A stretch of 18,047 nucleotides of DNA from the NCBI GenBank assembly GCA_009843585.1, contig VYDC01000153.1:10944-28990 (forward strand), given 5' to 3'. Shown here piece after piece: positions 1 to 7,936 of the stretch (position 1 is the stretch's first letter; every line of letters starts with the position of its first letter). The stretch comes from Chloroflexota bacterium. Lineage in GTDB: Bacteria > Chloroflexota > Dehalococcoidia > UBA2979. The position numbers were made by a program, and so were the translations under genes. A model generated the notes under the pieces. The model searched no databases. It was given only the letters and a program-made list of their open reading frames with translations, and was not told the origin of the DNA.

Positions 1-2764
1 CGTCGCGTGCTGCCGCGGCGGGGGGTGGCGCCGCGTCCGCGCGGGCGGGGTCGCTGCCGAAGAGGACGTAGAGGAGGTACTCGGAGTCGGGGATGGCGCT
101 GAGGCTGGCGCTGACGCCGATCGCGTAGGTGCCGCCCAGCGCCTCGCGCACGCGCTCGCGGAGGCGCGTTCCGAGGATCTCGCCGGCCACGGTGACCGTG
201 AGCGCCTCCTCGCGGCTCCACTCCGCATCTCCCGCGTAGATCCGGATGGTCTGGCTGCGGGGTTCGATGCCCTTGCGGACGACGTGCTCTTCCACCCCGG
301 GCGGCGGGTCGATGCCGTGGTCGACCCACGCCTCGACGCGCCCGGTGGTCGGGAGGCTGGCGAGGTACCGGGTGGCGAGGTCGCGCAGTTCGTCCCAGTC
401 GAAGGCGCCCGCGAAGACGAAGGTGGCGTCGCCGAAGTCGGCGAAGCGCTCGCTGTAGACGGCCCGCGCCCGCTCGAGGTCGAGCTCGCCGAGGAGGTCA
501 AGGGAGAGGGACCGGCCGCGGTGGTGGTTCTGGGCGAGGACGGTGGTGGCCCTGTCGAAGAACGCGGAGTCGGGGTCGGCGGCGCGGCTCTCGGCGATGC
601 TGCGCAGCCTCGCCTCGTAGGTCGAGAAGTACGCCTCATCGAACCGGGGCTCGGTGACGTAGAGCGTGATCAGCTGGAACAGGGTCTCCAGGTCTTCGGG
701 CGACGCGTTCCCGCCCAGTCCTTCGTGGAGCGCACTGATGTAGGGGGCGACCGACACCCGCTTGCCGGCGAGGAGCTTGTCGAGCGCGACGCTGTCGTGC
801 AGGCCGACGCCGCTCCCGGAGGAGATGTCGGCGGCGTGCAGCGCGGAGACGTGGTCCTCGTCGGAGACGAGGGAGTGGCCGCCGGGGCTGAAGGCCGTGA
901 AGAGAACCTCGTCGTTCTGGAAGTCGGTCTGCTTGGCGATGACGGTCACGCCGTTCGAGAGCGTCCACCGCACGGCATCGATCGACTCGATCGGCTCCTC
1001 CGCGGTGATGCTCCCCGCAGTCGGGAGCGTCGAGAGCAGCGGGAGATCGTCGAACTCGTCCTCGTACGCCTCCACCTGCAGCGCGTCGGCGCCCTCGAGC
1101 TGCGCCGCCATGGCCGCGCCCAGGAGGTCGTCGGAGGCGGCCGCCGGATCCTCCGGCCGCAGCACGAGCAGCACGGTGTCTCGCGCCTCCGACCAGGACG
1201 CGCCCAGAGCATCGACCTCCTCCAGCGAGACCTCGGGGATCAGCTGCTGGTAGAGCTCCCACTCCGCCTCTATACCCGGGGCCGGGATCCCGGAGAGGAA
1301 GTGGGTGCGGTACTCGCTGGCCAGGAGCGCGGAGTCGCGCTGGTCGCGCTCCCTGTAGACGCTCTCCGCGGCGCTCAGCAGGTTGGCCTTCTCCCGTGCC
1401 AGCTCGGAGGCGGTGAAGCCGTGCCTGAGCACGCGCTGCAGCTCCTCCAGCAGCGCCGTGAAGCCCGCCTCGACGCCGCCCTGCTCGGTCACCACCGAGA
1501 AGGTCACGATGTCGGTCGGCCGCACGAACGCTCCGCGGGAGCCTCCCGCGCCCAGGTAGGGGGGATCGGCGACCTGGCCTCGCTCGAAGAGCCGCGCGTT
1601 CAGCATCGAGAAGGCCAGCTCCTCCGTCACGAAACGCCTGAACCACGCGCGATCCTGACCGGTGTCCGGAGGCGTCTTCCGGACGAGGATCAGCTGCGTT
1701 CCCGGCGCCTCCGGGTCGGTGAAGATGTCGATCCGCGGCTCGTCGTGTCCCGGCACCTCGAACGCGGGCACGGTGGTCGGCGTCGCGACGGCCGCTCGTT
1801 GCTGCCGCGCCTCGCCCTCGGGGGGCGGCGCGAAGTGCTGCGCGACCTTGGCCTCGATGAGGGCGGGGTCGAGGTCGCCCACGGCCACGAGGGCCATCAG
1901 CTCCGGCCGGTACCAGCGCTCGTAGTAGGCCCGGAGCTGCTCGACGGGCGCGTTCTCGACGACCTCGGTGAGGCCGATGGGGCCCCGCTCGGCGTAGCGC
2001 GACGAGCCGAACAGGGCCTGGTAGATGCCGTCCCGCCAGCGGGAGTCGAAGCCCTGGCCGAGGCGCCACTCCTCCAGCACCACGCCCCGCTCCAGCTCGA
2101 CCTCGTCCGGCTCGAAGCTGATCGCGTAGGCCCAGTCGCTGAGGATCTGGAACGCCTTCTCGAGGATCTCGGGGTCGTCGGTCGGGATCTCGAGGAAGTA
2201 GACCGTCTCGTCGTAGCTCGTATACGCGTTCAGGTGGGCGCCGAAGCTCGAGCCGATGGACTCCAGGTAGTCGACGATCTCCTGCTTGGCGAAGCGCTCG
2301 GTGCCGTTGAACGCCATGTGCTCGACGAAGTGCGCCAGGCCGCGCTGCTCTTCCTCCTCCAGGACGGAGCCCGCCCTCACGACGAGCGAGAGGTGCAGAC
2401 GCTCGCGCGGCTCCTGATTGTGCCGGATGTAGTACGAGAGCCCGTTGCTGAGCGTGCCGCGAACCACCGCGGGGTCGAAGATCAGGTTCCCGTCGGGCCC
2501 GACGACCTCTGGAGGCGGCGTGGCGGTCGGCTCGGGAGCGGCCGTCGGCGCCGGGGCCGCGGGTGCGGCCGTGGGCGTAGCGGTGGGCGTGGCCTGCGGG
2601 GTGGCCTCGGGAGCGGCGGTGGGAGTCGGCGTCACGGCGGCGGACTCGGTGGGCGCGGGCTCCGGCTCGGGAGAGTCGGAACGGCACTCGAGCACCACGG
2701 CCGCCAGCAGCGCCACGGAGGCGAGGGCCACCGCCGACCACAGGCGCGCTGACCTCAAGCGCAC
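1..2764 (-). CDS. Exported M16 (pitrilysin/PqqL-type) zinc metallopeptidase, C-terminus beyond the window
   Basis: This is a zinc-dependent peptidase of family M16, probably acting outside the membrane on peptides or small proteins. The GTG at 2764 follows a good ribosome-binding site (GAGAGGA), and the frame stays open to base 1, giving about 921 residues. Residues 10-26 form a hydrophobic export or anchor segment. Cys27 is preceded by Leu-Glu, which is a poor lipobox, so I do not call it a lipoprotein. Residues 31-88 are a Thr/Pro/Ala-rich linker. The inverted zinc motif HFVEH lies at 145-149, and the downstream Glu ligand is in VVLEEWR. Near the left edge the protein reads LRERVREALGGTYAIGVS, the C-terminal substrate-clamp signature of PqqL-like double-length M16 enzymes. 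Family members have about 930-950 residues, so only a short tail is missing. The cupin gene lies upstream on the same strand, but 279 bases with several hairpins separate them. Confidence 0.93.
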   Translation of the reverse strand, partial: MRLRSARLWSAVALASVALLAAVVLECRSDSPEPEPAPTESAAVTPTPTAAPEATPQATPTATPTAAPAAPAPTAAPEPTATPPPEVVGPDGNLIFDPAVVRGTLSNGLSYYIRHNQEPRERLHLSLVVRAGSVLEEEEQRGLAHFVEHMAFNGTERFAKQEIVDYLESIGSSFGAHLNAYTSYDETVYFLEIPTDDPEILEKAFQILSDWAYAISFEPDEVELERGVVLEEWRLGQGFDSRWRDGIYQALFGSSRYAERGPIGLTEVVENAPVEQLRAYYERWYRPELMALVAVGDLDPALIEAKVAQHFAPPPEGEARQQRAAVATPTTVPAFEVPGHDEPRIDIFTDPEAPGTQLILVRKTPPDTGQDRAWFRRFVTEELAFSMLNARLFERGQVADPPYLGAGGSRGAFVRPTDIVTFSVVTEQGGVEAGFTALLEELQRVLRHGFTASELAREKANLLSAAESVYRERDQRDSALLASEYRTHFLSGIPAPGIEAEWELYQQLIPEVSLEEVDALGASWSEARDTVLLVLRPEDPAAASDDLLGAAMAAQLEGADALQVEAYEDEFDDLPLLSTLPTAGSITAEEPIESIDAVRWTLSNGVTVIAKQTDFQNDEVLFTAFSPGGHSLVSDEDHVSALHAADISSGSGVGLHDSVALDKLLAGKRVSVAPYISALHEGLGGNASPEDLETLFQLITLYVTEPRFDEAYFSTYEARLRSIAESRAADPDSAFFDRATTVLAQNHHRGRSLSLDLLGELDLERARAVYSERFADFGDATFVFAGAFDWDELRDLATRYLASLPTTGRVEAWVDHGIDPPPGVEEHVVRKGIEPRSQTIRIYAGDAEWSREEALTVTVAGEILGTRLRERVREALGGTYAIGVSASLSAIPDSEYLLYVLFGSDPARADAAPPPAAAARD
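2501..2674 (-). other. Thr/Pro/Ala-rich low-complexity linker coding segment in the M16 protease
   Basis: This is the GC-rich, quasi-repetitive DNA encoding residues 31-88 of the M16 protein. It is a run of TP, TA, PAP and EP units joining the N-terminal membrane segment to the catalytic domain. Such linkers are common in cell-surface proteins of Chloroflexota and Actinomycetota. It is coding low complexity, not a DNA repeat element. Confidence 0.75.
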
Positions 2765-2922
2765 GGTCTGTCCTCTCGCCGTCCCGGCGTCGCGCGGCTC
2801 CCCCGGTGGTGCCCGCGCGGGGAGGAACCGGTACGCGGCGGGGTCGGCGCGCAGATTGTCCGGGAGCGAGCCCTTGCGCGCAGCCCCTCAGGGGAGAGCG
2901 TGCATTCCCCGGCCCGGCGGCG

Positions 2923-2942
2923 GTGTCCTGGTCGCAGGACAC
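2923..2942. repeat. Perfect 8-bp hairpin upstream of the M16 gene
   Basis: GTGTCCTG (2923-2930) and CAGGACAC (2935-2942) are perfect inverted arms around a 4-base loop. The hairpin lies in the 279-base gap between the cupin stop and the M16 start. There is no T-run on either side, so it is not a classical intrinsic terminator. It could be an mRNA structure in the M16 leader or an operator. Confidence 0.55.
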
Positions 2943-2965
2943 GGCTCGCGTCGTGGCCCACGGGA

Positions 2966-2988
2966 GCGCCGGTTCGGGCAACCGGCGC
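2966..2988 (-). terminator. 9-bp hairpin, possible terminator of the M20-cupin unit
   Basis: GCGCCGGTT (2966-2974) and AACCGGCGC (2980-2988) pair perfectly around a 5-base loop, about 55 bases downstream of the cupin stop on the minus strand. A U-tract is absent, as is common in very GC-rich genomes, so the terminator call is tentative. A smaller CCCC-TCA-GGGG hairpin lies nearby at about 2884-2894. The rest of 2765-3043 shows no coding signal I can support. Confidence 0.4.
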
Positions 2989-3043
2989 CCCGGTCGAGGA
3001 GGCCGAGGCGGCAGCCCGGTCGTGGCGGCGTTCCGGGGTCGGC

Positions 3044-3574
3044 CTACTCCGCATCCGGGGCGGCGTCGGCGCTCACCAGCACGAAGGAGATCGCGCACGG
3101 CTCCGTGCCCGGGTTCGACCAGGCGTGGAGGGTCCCCCGCTGGACGATGCAGTCGCCCGCGCGGAGGCGGACCGCCCCCGTGTCGAGGTGCAGGTCGATC
3201 TCACCGGAGAGCACGACCGCGAAATCGACGCTGTGGGTGGCGTGCCAGCCGGAGCGGTAGTCGCGCATCGCGCCGCCGTCGTCGAACCGCCCCCTCGCGG
3301 CGGCGACCTGCTCGTCCGTGAGGCGCTGCACGTCGGCGGACGGCGCGAAGGTGACGACGCGCCACTTCACTCCTCCCGGCGCGGGCGCCAGGACGGCGCG
3401 GTCGACATCGGCCGGATCGGCGGCATCGCCCAGCGACGGCGGCAGAGACTCGGAGGCCCACATCTCGTCGTAGGTGGCGCGCCCCAGATCGAGATGCCCC
3501 GGGGTCGGCCCGTCCACCGTCACGGTCGAGCGGCCCTCGTCGTCCACGCCGGTCACGACTCGCCTGATGCTCAT
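3044..3574 (-). CDS. Cupin-domain protein
   Basis: A 176-residue protein with a single C-terminal cupin beta-barrel at about residues 105-170. The core contains a His-rich first motif (HATHSVDF, 111-118), the turn VLSGEIDLHL (121-130) and the second motif QRGTLHAW (145-152), which supply likely metal ligands such as His111, His114 and His150. The N-terminal ~100 residues look like the poorly conserved N-terminal part seen in many such cupins. The ATG at 3574 has a GGGAGAG ribosome-binding site and lies only 22 bases after the M20 gene stop, so the two are probably one transcript. The substrate is unknown. Cupins of this type include small-molecule-modifying enzymes and simple binding proteins. 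Confidence 0.85.
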   Translation of the reverse strand: MSIRRVVTGVDDEGRSTVTVDGPTPGHLDLGRATYDEMWASESLPPSLGDAADPADVDRAVLAPAPGGVKWRVVTFAPSADVQRLTDEQVAAARGRFDDGGAMRDYRSGWHATHSVDFAVVLSGEIDLHLDTGAVRLRAGDCIVQRGTLHAWSNPGTEPCAISFVLVSADAAPDAE

Positions 3575-3596
3575 GGCTCTCCCTTCCCCGCTCCTC

Positions 3597-4850
3597 TCAG
3601 TCGCTCGCCGGCTCGCGCAGCAGCCGCAGGATCGTGAGAGCGTAGACGGAGGCGGCGGTCACGAGATCGTCGATGCGGACGACCTCGCCGAACTCGGGAT
3701 CGTAGGCCGCGTAGGCGCCCGGCTCGATGCGAGAGATCCCGGCGGGGCCGTAGGTGATCCCCTGCGCACCGAGATCCGCGAAGACCCAGTTGTCGCTCGA
3801 CACGCCGTAGCGCTCGGCATCCGGCTCGACGGGATCCGCGCCGGTCACGAGCGTATGCACCGAGCGGACCTCCCGGGGCAGCTCCGCATCGTGCTCGAGC
3901 TCGTAGCCGCGACCCACCATGTAGACGGAGGCCTCCAGCCGGAGCGAGGGGTCGGCGGCGTTCAGCTCGGCGACGAGCCCGTCGAGCTCGCGGCGGACGG
4001 CACGGACGTCGGCGTCGGGCAGCAGCATCACGTTCACGTAGGCATCGCAGCGATTCGCCACGAGGCTCGGCGTGGGCGGCGATCCCGCCTCGATGGCCCC
4101 GACGTTCACGGTCGGCCGGATCCGCGGGTGCGGGAACCGCCGCTGGTACTCGCCCTCCCACGCGCGGATGCGCGGCAGCACGCGCTCCATCGATGCGATC
4201 GCGTCGACGCCGTGGCGGCGGTAGGCGCTGTGCTGCGTCACCCCGCGCGTCGTCAGCCGCACGAACATGTAGCCGCAGTTCGCGGTCTGCACGCGCAGCC
4301 CGGTCGGCTCGCCGTTGATGACGAAGTCCGGCATCAGGCCGTGGCTCGCCAGGTAGCGCGCGCCGTGTCCCGAGCCGCGCATGCCCGCGCCCTGGTAGGC
4401 GCCGACCGGGGCGCGCTCGATCTCGCCGACGACGCCGGCCACCAGCAGCTCGCCGCCCAGGCGAACGCCCGCCTGGTCGAGCATCCGCGCCGCCATCCAG
4501 TAGCAGGGGAACGCCGACTTCATGTTCGACGCCCCGAGCCCGGCGAGCCATCCGCCCTCGAGCAGCTGCGCGCTCGGCCGCCCGATTCCGGGCGCGGAGT
4601 CCATGTGGCCGAGCAGGAGCACCGAGGGGCCCGAGGCCGGTCCCGGCCGGCGCGCGAGGACGTTGCTGCGCCCCGGCTCGACCTCCTGCAGCTCGACGTC
4701 GAGGCCGAGGGCGGCGAACCGCCCGGCGAGATAGTCGCCGACGGGGCCCTCGGAGCCGGTGGGGCTGGGCAGCTCGATGAGATCGCGCGTCATCTCCGAG
4801 AGAGCGTCGCGATCGAGCCCGGCGAGGACGCGGCGTTCGAGCTCGTCCAT
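3597..4850 (-). CDS. M20-family amidohydrolase/peptidase-like protein with altered metal site
   Basis: 417 residues, the normal length for M20 enzymes (ArgE, DapE, carboxypeptidase G2 type), which are cytosolic di-zinc hydrolases of amide bonds. The fold signatures are clear: GHMD (81-84), GLGASNMK (104-111), a general-base Glu in VGEIE (141-145), GEPT (180-183), the dimerisation-domain GVTQHSAY (203-210) and a C-terminal GITYGPAG. Compared with the family pattern, the bridging Asp (normally DMK) is Asn109 and the second Glu of the EE pair is Ile. No His occurs after residue 332, so the C-terminal His ligand is missing. One metal site is therefore probably lost while the other (His82, Glu181) remains. 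The ATG at 4850 has a strong GGAGGGGG site. The cupin gene follows after 22 bases. The substrate cannot be assigned. Confidence 0.88.
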   Translation of the reverse strand: MDELERRVLAGLDRDALSEMTRDLIELPSPTGSEGPVGDYLAGRFAALGLDVELQEVEPGRSNVLARRPGPASGPSVLLLGHMDSAPGIGRPSAQLLEGGWLAGLGASNMKSAFPCYWMAARMLDQAGVRLGGELLVAGVVGEIERAPVGAYQGAGMRGSGHGARYLASHGLMPDFVINGEPTGLRVQTANCGYMFVRLTTRGVTQHSAYRRHGVDAIASMERVLPRIRAWEGEYQRRFPHPRIRPTVNVGAIEAGSPPTPSLVANRCDAYVNVMLLPDADVRAVRRELDGLVAELNAADPSLRLEASVYMVGRGYELEHDAELPREVRSVHTLVTGADPVEPDAERYGVSSDNWVFADLGAQGITYGPAGISRIEPGAYAAYDPEFGEVVRIDDLVTAASVYALTILRLLREPASD

Positions 4851-4962
4851 CGCGATCCCCCTCCCGCGGGCGGAACGGCCCGGACTCTACTACCGCCCGG
4901 CCGGGAGCGTCAGCCGGGCGCGCTGCCTCGCGGGCCGGCCGGCGTAGTGGGACACTTCGCGC
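4851..4962. promoter_or_regulatory. Divergent intergenic region between the M20 and alpha/beta-hydrolase genes
   Basis: These 112 GC-rich bases must hold the start signals for both divergent genes. The M20 ribosome-binding site is visible on the minus strand near 4858-4866. No convincing -35/-10 pair stands out on either strand, and no ORF is supported. Confidence 0.35.
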
Positions 4963-6180
4963 GTGAGCACGCGGTTCCGGCGCCGCCGCAACAGCCAGCA
5001 GTGGATCCTCGACTGGCTGACGAAGCGCAGCGGTCGCGTGCAGAACTTCGCCTACGACGAGCGCGTGGTGCCGCCCGAGGCGAAGTCGTACGCGATGATC
5101 CCGCACGCCTTCGAGCGCGCCGCGAGGCACGTCGAGCAGGTCGCGCGGGGGGCTGAGGCCGCGGGCCACCTGCGGAGCGCGCACGAGCACTACTGGCGCG
5201 CCGCGACGCTCTACCGCGAGGCACAGCACGCGATCTTCGCCGACGACGATCCGGAGAAGATCTACCTGCACGGGAAGCTGCTCGCCTGCTACGAGCGCGT
5301 GATCGCCCTCTCGCCCTACCCGGTGAAGCGGGTGGAGATCCCGTGGGAGGGTGTCGAGCTGCAGGGCGTCTTCCACATGACCGGCGAGCCCGGCGCTCCG
5401 ACCGTGCTCGAGGTCGGCGGGATGGACCACACCAAGGAGACCTATCCCGACCCGACCGACAACGCCTTCCTCTCCCGCGGGCTCAACGTCCTCTGCTTCG
5501 ACGGCCCCGGCCAGGGGACGAGCAACATTCGCAAGATCCGCGTCACCGACGACAACTTCGAGCGCGCCGGGAGCGCCGCCATCGACTGGCTGGTCCAGCA
5601 GCCCGAGGTCGATCCGGAGCGCATCGCCGTCAACGGGATCTCGATGGGCTCGCTCTGGGCGATGCGCATCGCGTCCATCGACCACCGGGTGGCCGCGCTC
5701 GCCACCGCGCTCGCCTGCTTCACGGCGAAGCGCGCGATCTTCGAGGAGGCGTCGCCGCGCTTCAAGCAGGTCTTCATGTACATGGCCGGCCTCGAGGACG
5801 AGGACGAGTTCGACGAGATGGCCGGCCGCATGACGATGGACGGCCACGCCGGGAAGATCCGGTGCCCCTCGCTCACCGCGTTCGGGGAATACGATCCGCT
5901 CGCCCCGCTGGAGGAGGCGCTGCCGATCTGGGAGCAGCTGCCGCGGCCCCGCGAGCTCTGGCTGTGGGAGGACGACTTCCACTCCTCCACCCACGTCCAG
6001 GGGCTCGGCGGCGAGAACGTCTATCACTACACGGCGGACTGGCTGCGCGACGCGCTCGACGGACGCATCGAGGCGGATCGCGACCTGGTGCGCGTGATCC
6101 CGCGCTCCCACGGTGCCGGGCCATACGAGCCGGCCGTGCGGGGCGTCTACCTGCCGGACCGCCTCTCGACGGATCCGTAG
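4963..6180 (+). CDS. Alpha/beta hydrolase with N-terminal helical domain (FrsA/DUF1100 or pseudooxynicotine-hydrolase-like)
   Basis: 405 residues with a helical N-terminal region (about 1-120) followed by a complete alpha/beta-hydrolase fold. Visible features are the strand and loop VLEVGGMDHTKE (148-159), CFDGPGQG (178-185), the nucleophile elbow GISMGS with Ser228, the acid in EYDPLAP (Asp311), and the C-terminal His in DDFHSSTHV (His340 or His344). This layout matches the family that includes 2,6-dihydroxypseudooxynicotine hydrolase and FrsA-like proteins, which cleave C-C, ester or lactone bonds of small molecules. There is no signal peptide, so it is cytosolic. The GTG start at 4963 has no clear ribosome-binding site, and a slightly different start is possible. 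The gene is transcribed away from the M20 gene and converges with the methyltransferase. The substrate is unknown. Confidence 0.87.
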   Translation: MSTRFRRRRNSQQWILDWLTKRSGRVQNFAYDERVVPPEAKSYAMIPHAFERAARHVEQVARGAEAAGHLRSAHEHYWRAATLYREAQHAIFADDDPEKIYLHGKLLACYERVIALSPYPVKRVEIPWEGVELQGVFHMTGEPGAPTVLEVGGMDHTKETYPDPTDNAFLSRGLNVLCFDGPGQGTSNIRKIRVTDDNFERAGSAAIDWLVQQPEVDPERIAVNGISMGSLWAMRIASIDHRVAALATALACFTAKRAIFEEASPRFKQVFMYMAGLEDEDEFDEMAGRMTMDGHAGKIRCPSLTAFGEYDPLAPLEEALPIWEQLPRPRELWLWEDDFHSSTHVQGLGGENVYHYTADWLRDALDGRIEADRDLVRVIPRSHGAGPYEPAVRGVYLPDRLSTDP

Positions 6181-6230
6181 CGGCGTCGAGGCCTACCGGG
6201 CTCAGCGGACCGGGGAGCCTGCGGCGGGGG

Positions 6231-7289
6231 TCACGAAGCGGAGGGCGGCGATGGGGCGTCGCCCCCCGGCCTCCGCGCGTGCACCAGGAAGCTCGGCGTG
6301 AAGATCCCGAGCTCGCCCGCCTCGACCAGCGCGTCGGCGGCCAGGTTCAGGAGCGCGGCGGTCTCGCCGGTTCCCGCCGGGGCGATACGCAGCCGCTCGA
6401 GGAGCGTCGTTGCGGCCGCCGTGACCCGGCGCCCGGCCGGAATCCGAGCCAGGGAGGACAGCGAGAGATCGCGCCCCTGAAGCGCCATGTACCAGGGGGT
6501 GCGCTCATCGCCGTCCTCCGCCTGCTGGTCGACGGCCTGAAGGATCTCGAAGCCGGCACTCCGGATGGTCTCGACCTGTCGCTCCGTCGTGCGCAGGTCG
6601 GGCGCGGCGTTGGCGGCCTCGATGCGCCTGCGGATGTCCCGGTGCCCGGCGTCGGCGTCATCGAAGCGATCCGTGAGGCACCAATCGACGACGGCCATCT
6701 CGCCGCCGGGCTTGAGGAGGCGGTAGAGCTCCTGGAACAGGAGCAGGTTATTGGGGGCGTGGCAGACCGCCTCGAACGAGTAGATGGCGTCGAAGACCGC
6801 ATCCTCGAGGGGCACATCCATGAAGTTCGCGAAGAGGAACCGGCAGGTCTCGTCCAGACCCGCCTTCGAGATCAGTCGCTTGCCCCGCGCCACCTGGCGG
6901 GCGTTGAAGTTGATCCCGGTGATGCTGGCTCCGGTCGCCCTCGCGATGGTGATCATCGGCCCGCCGACGCCGCAGCCGACGTCGCCGACGTGCATGCCCG
7001 TCCTGAGGCGCAGGACCCGCGCGATGTGCTGATCGTGCCGTCGCTGGGAAGCTCTCAGGCTCTCCCCGGGCCGCCGCGGAGAGAAGTGGAACGTCGTCCC
7101 CCAGCCGAACTCGTAGAACCCGGTGACGGCGTCGTAGAACCGGCTCACCAGCCTGGGCTGTTCCGCGATGCGGGCCGCATCGTCCTGCGACTCGCTCAGC
7201 TCTGTGATCTTGTGGAAGTCGTCCAGCGCTTCCCGGAGCCCGCGGCGTCGCCGTGCGTCGGCACCGGGCGGCTCAGCGGTTCGCGGCAT
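6231..7289 (-). CDS. Sterol C-24 methyltransferase homologue (Erg6/SMT-like)
   Basis: This is a SAM-dependent methyltransferase with the signature regions of eukaryotic sterol 24-C-methyltransferase, which alkylates the sterol side chain. From the ATG at 7289 (352 residues): FYEFGWGTTFHF (58-69) matches SMT region I (YEYGWG, sterol binding), GDVGCGVGGP (102-111) is the SAM motif, FEAVCHAP (172-179) matches region III (IEATCHAP), and VDWCLTDRFD (201-210) matches region IV. The C-terminal third (PWYMAL at 265-270, then FTPSFLVHARRP) resembles the sterol-methyltransferase C-terminal domain and ends like Erg6. Length is close to yeast Erg6. GGAAG lies 5-9 bases before ATG 7289, whereas an in-frame GTG at 7295 is too close to it, so 7289 is preferred. 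No other sterol gene is in the window. The acceptor could be a sterol, hopanoid or another polyprenoid. Confidence 0.88.
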   Translation of the reverse strand: MPRTAEPPGADARRRRGLREALDDFHKITELSESQDDAARIAEQPRLVSRFYDAVTGFYEFGWGTTFHFSPRRPGESLRASQRRHDQHIARVLRLRTGMHVGDVGCGVGGPMITIARATGASITGINFNARQVARGKRLISKAGLDETCRFLFANFMDVPLEDAVFDAIYSFEAVCHAPNNLLLFQELYRLLKPGGEMAVVDWCLTDRFDDADAGHRDIRRRIEAANAAPDLRTTERQVETIRSAGFEILQAVDQQAEDGDERTPWYMALQGRDLSLSSLARIPAGRRVTAAATTLLERLRIAPAGTGETAALLNLAADALVEAGELGIFTPSFLVHARRPGGDAPSPPSAS

Positions 7290-7423
7290 GACCACTTCCT
7301 ATCACAGTGCGAGCGGCCCCAGCGACCACTATCGTCGACGTGAGATCGCCGCCGCCGCGCCGGCGGGTTCCGCAGCAGACGGGCACGGGCACCGGCCGCG
7401 TGCGTGAGGGGAGGACGCGTGCG
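7290..7423. promoter_or_regulatory. Divergent intergenic region between the SMT-like and NDT genes
   Basis: About 134 bases separate the two divergent starts. The part next to the methyltransferase is relatively AT-rich (CACTATCG near 7328 and CCTATCAC near 7298) and may hold its -10 element on the minus strand. A long in-frame upstream extension of the NDT reading frame to 7307 exists but codes for Pro/Arg/Thr-rich sequence unlike the family and is probably not translated. Confidence 0.35.
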
Positions 7424-7936
7424 ATGACGAGCCCCCGGCGGCGCGCGAAGACGGTCTACCTGGCGAGTCCGTACGGCTTCTCGGGGCAGCAGCGGTCGCT
7501 GCTGCTCCCGCCGCTGGTGGAGGCGCTGGAGCGACTGGGGCTCGAGGTATGGGAGCCGTTCGCCCGGAACAACCAGGTGGACCGCGCGGAGGGCGGCTGG
7601 GCCTGGCGCATCGGTCAGGCCGATCTGAGAGACGTGCGCGAGTCGGATGCCATCGTCGCGGTGGTGAACGGGGTCCCGCCGGACGAGGGGGTGATGGTGG
7701 AGCTGGGCGTGGCGATCGCCCTGGCCAAGCCGACCTTCCTCTTCCGCGACGACTTCCGGCGGGCGACCGACAGCGAGCACTACCCCCTCAACCTGATGCT
7801 CTTCACGGGTCTCCCGCGCGAGGGGTGGCGCGACTGGTACTACGAGTCGGTCGAGGAGCTCGCTGACCCGGCGAAGGCGCTCGCGCGGTGGGCGCGAGGG
7901 GATGACGCCGGCGTGCAACGCGGCGGGGCCGGCTAG
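7424..7936 (+). CDS. Nucleoside 2-deoxyribosyltransferase family protein
   Basis: 170 residues, the size of bacterial nucleoside 2-deoxyribosyltransferases, which swap bases on deoxyribonucleosides or hydrolyse nucleotide N-glycosidic bonds during base salvage. The N-terminal VYLASPYGFS (11-20) is the substrate-loop signature. ESDAIVAVVNG (73-83) is followed by GVMVELGVAIAL (89-100), where Glu93 is the expected catalytic nucleophile. The ATG at 7424 is chosen because GAGGGGAGG lies just upstream and the family-like sequence begins right after it, although the frame is open from 7307. It is cytosolic. The stop TAG shares the bases CTAG with the stop of the convergent DUF4242-like gene. Substrate specificity (transferase or hydrolase) cannot be read from the sequence. 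Confidence 0.87.
   Translation: MTSPRRRAKTVYLASPYGFSGQQRSLLLPPLVEALERLGLEVWEPFARNNQVDRAEGGWAWRIGQADLRDVRESDAIVAVVNGVPPDEGVMVELGVAIALAKPTFLFRDDFRRATDSEHYPLNLMLFTGLPREGWRDWYYESVEELADPAKALARWARGDDAGVQRGGAG

Noticed and set aside
284..2752. Very long plus-strand open frame (822 codons)
   Set aside because: It is antisense to the M16 protease, whose frame has clear family motifs. The translation is low-complexity Gly/Val/Glu/Arg sequence typical of GC-rich shadow frames.
636..3098. Long minus-strand open frame (820 codons) over the M16 gene
   Set aside because: It is in a different frame from the M16 protein and yields Arg/Ala/Gly-rich sequence without motifs. The real frame starts at GTG 2764.
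3571..6111. 846-codon minus-strand open frame spanning the M20 and hydrolase genes
   Set aside because: It overlaps two well-supported genes and shows no recognisable domain.
7307..7423. N-terminal extension of the NDT protein
   Set aside because: A strong ribosome-binding site precedes ATG 7424, and the upstream residues are Pro/Arg/Thr-rich and unlike the family.
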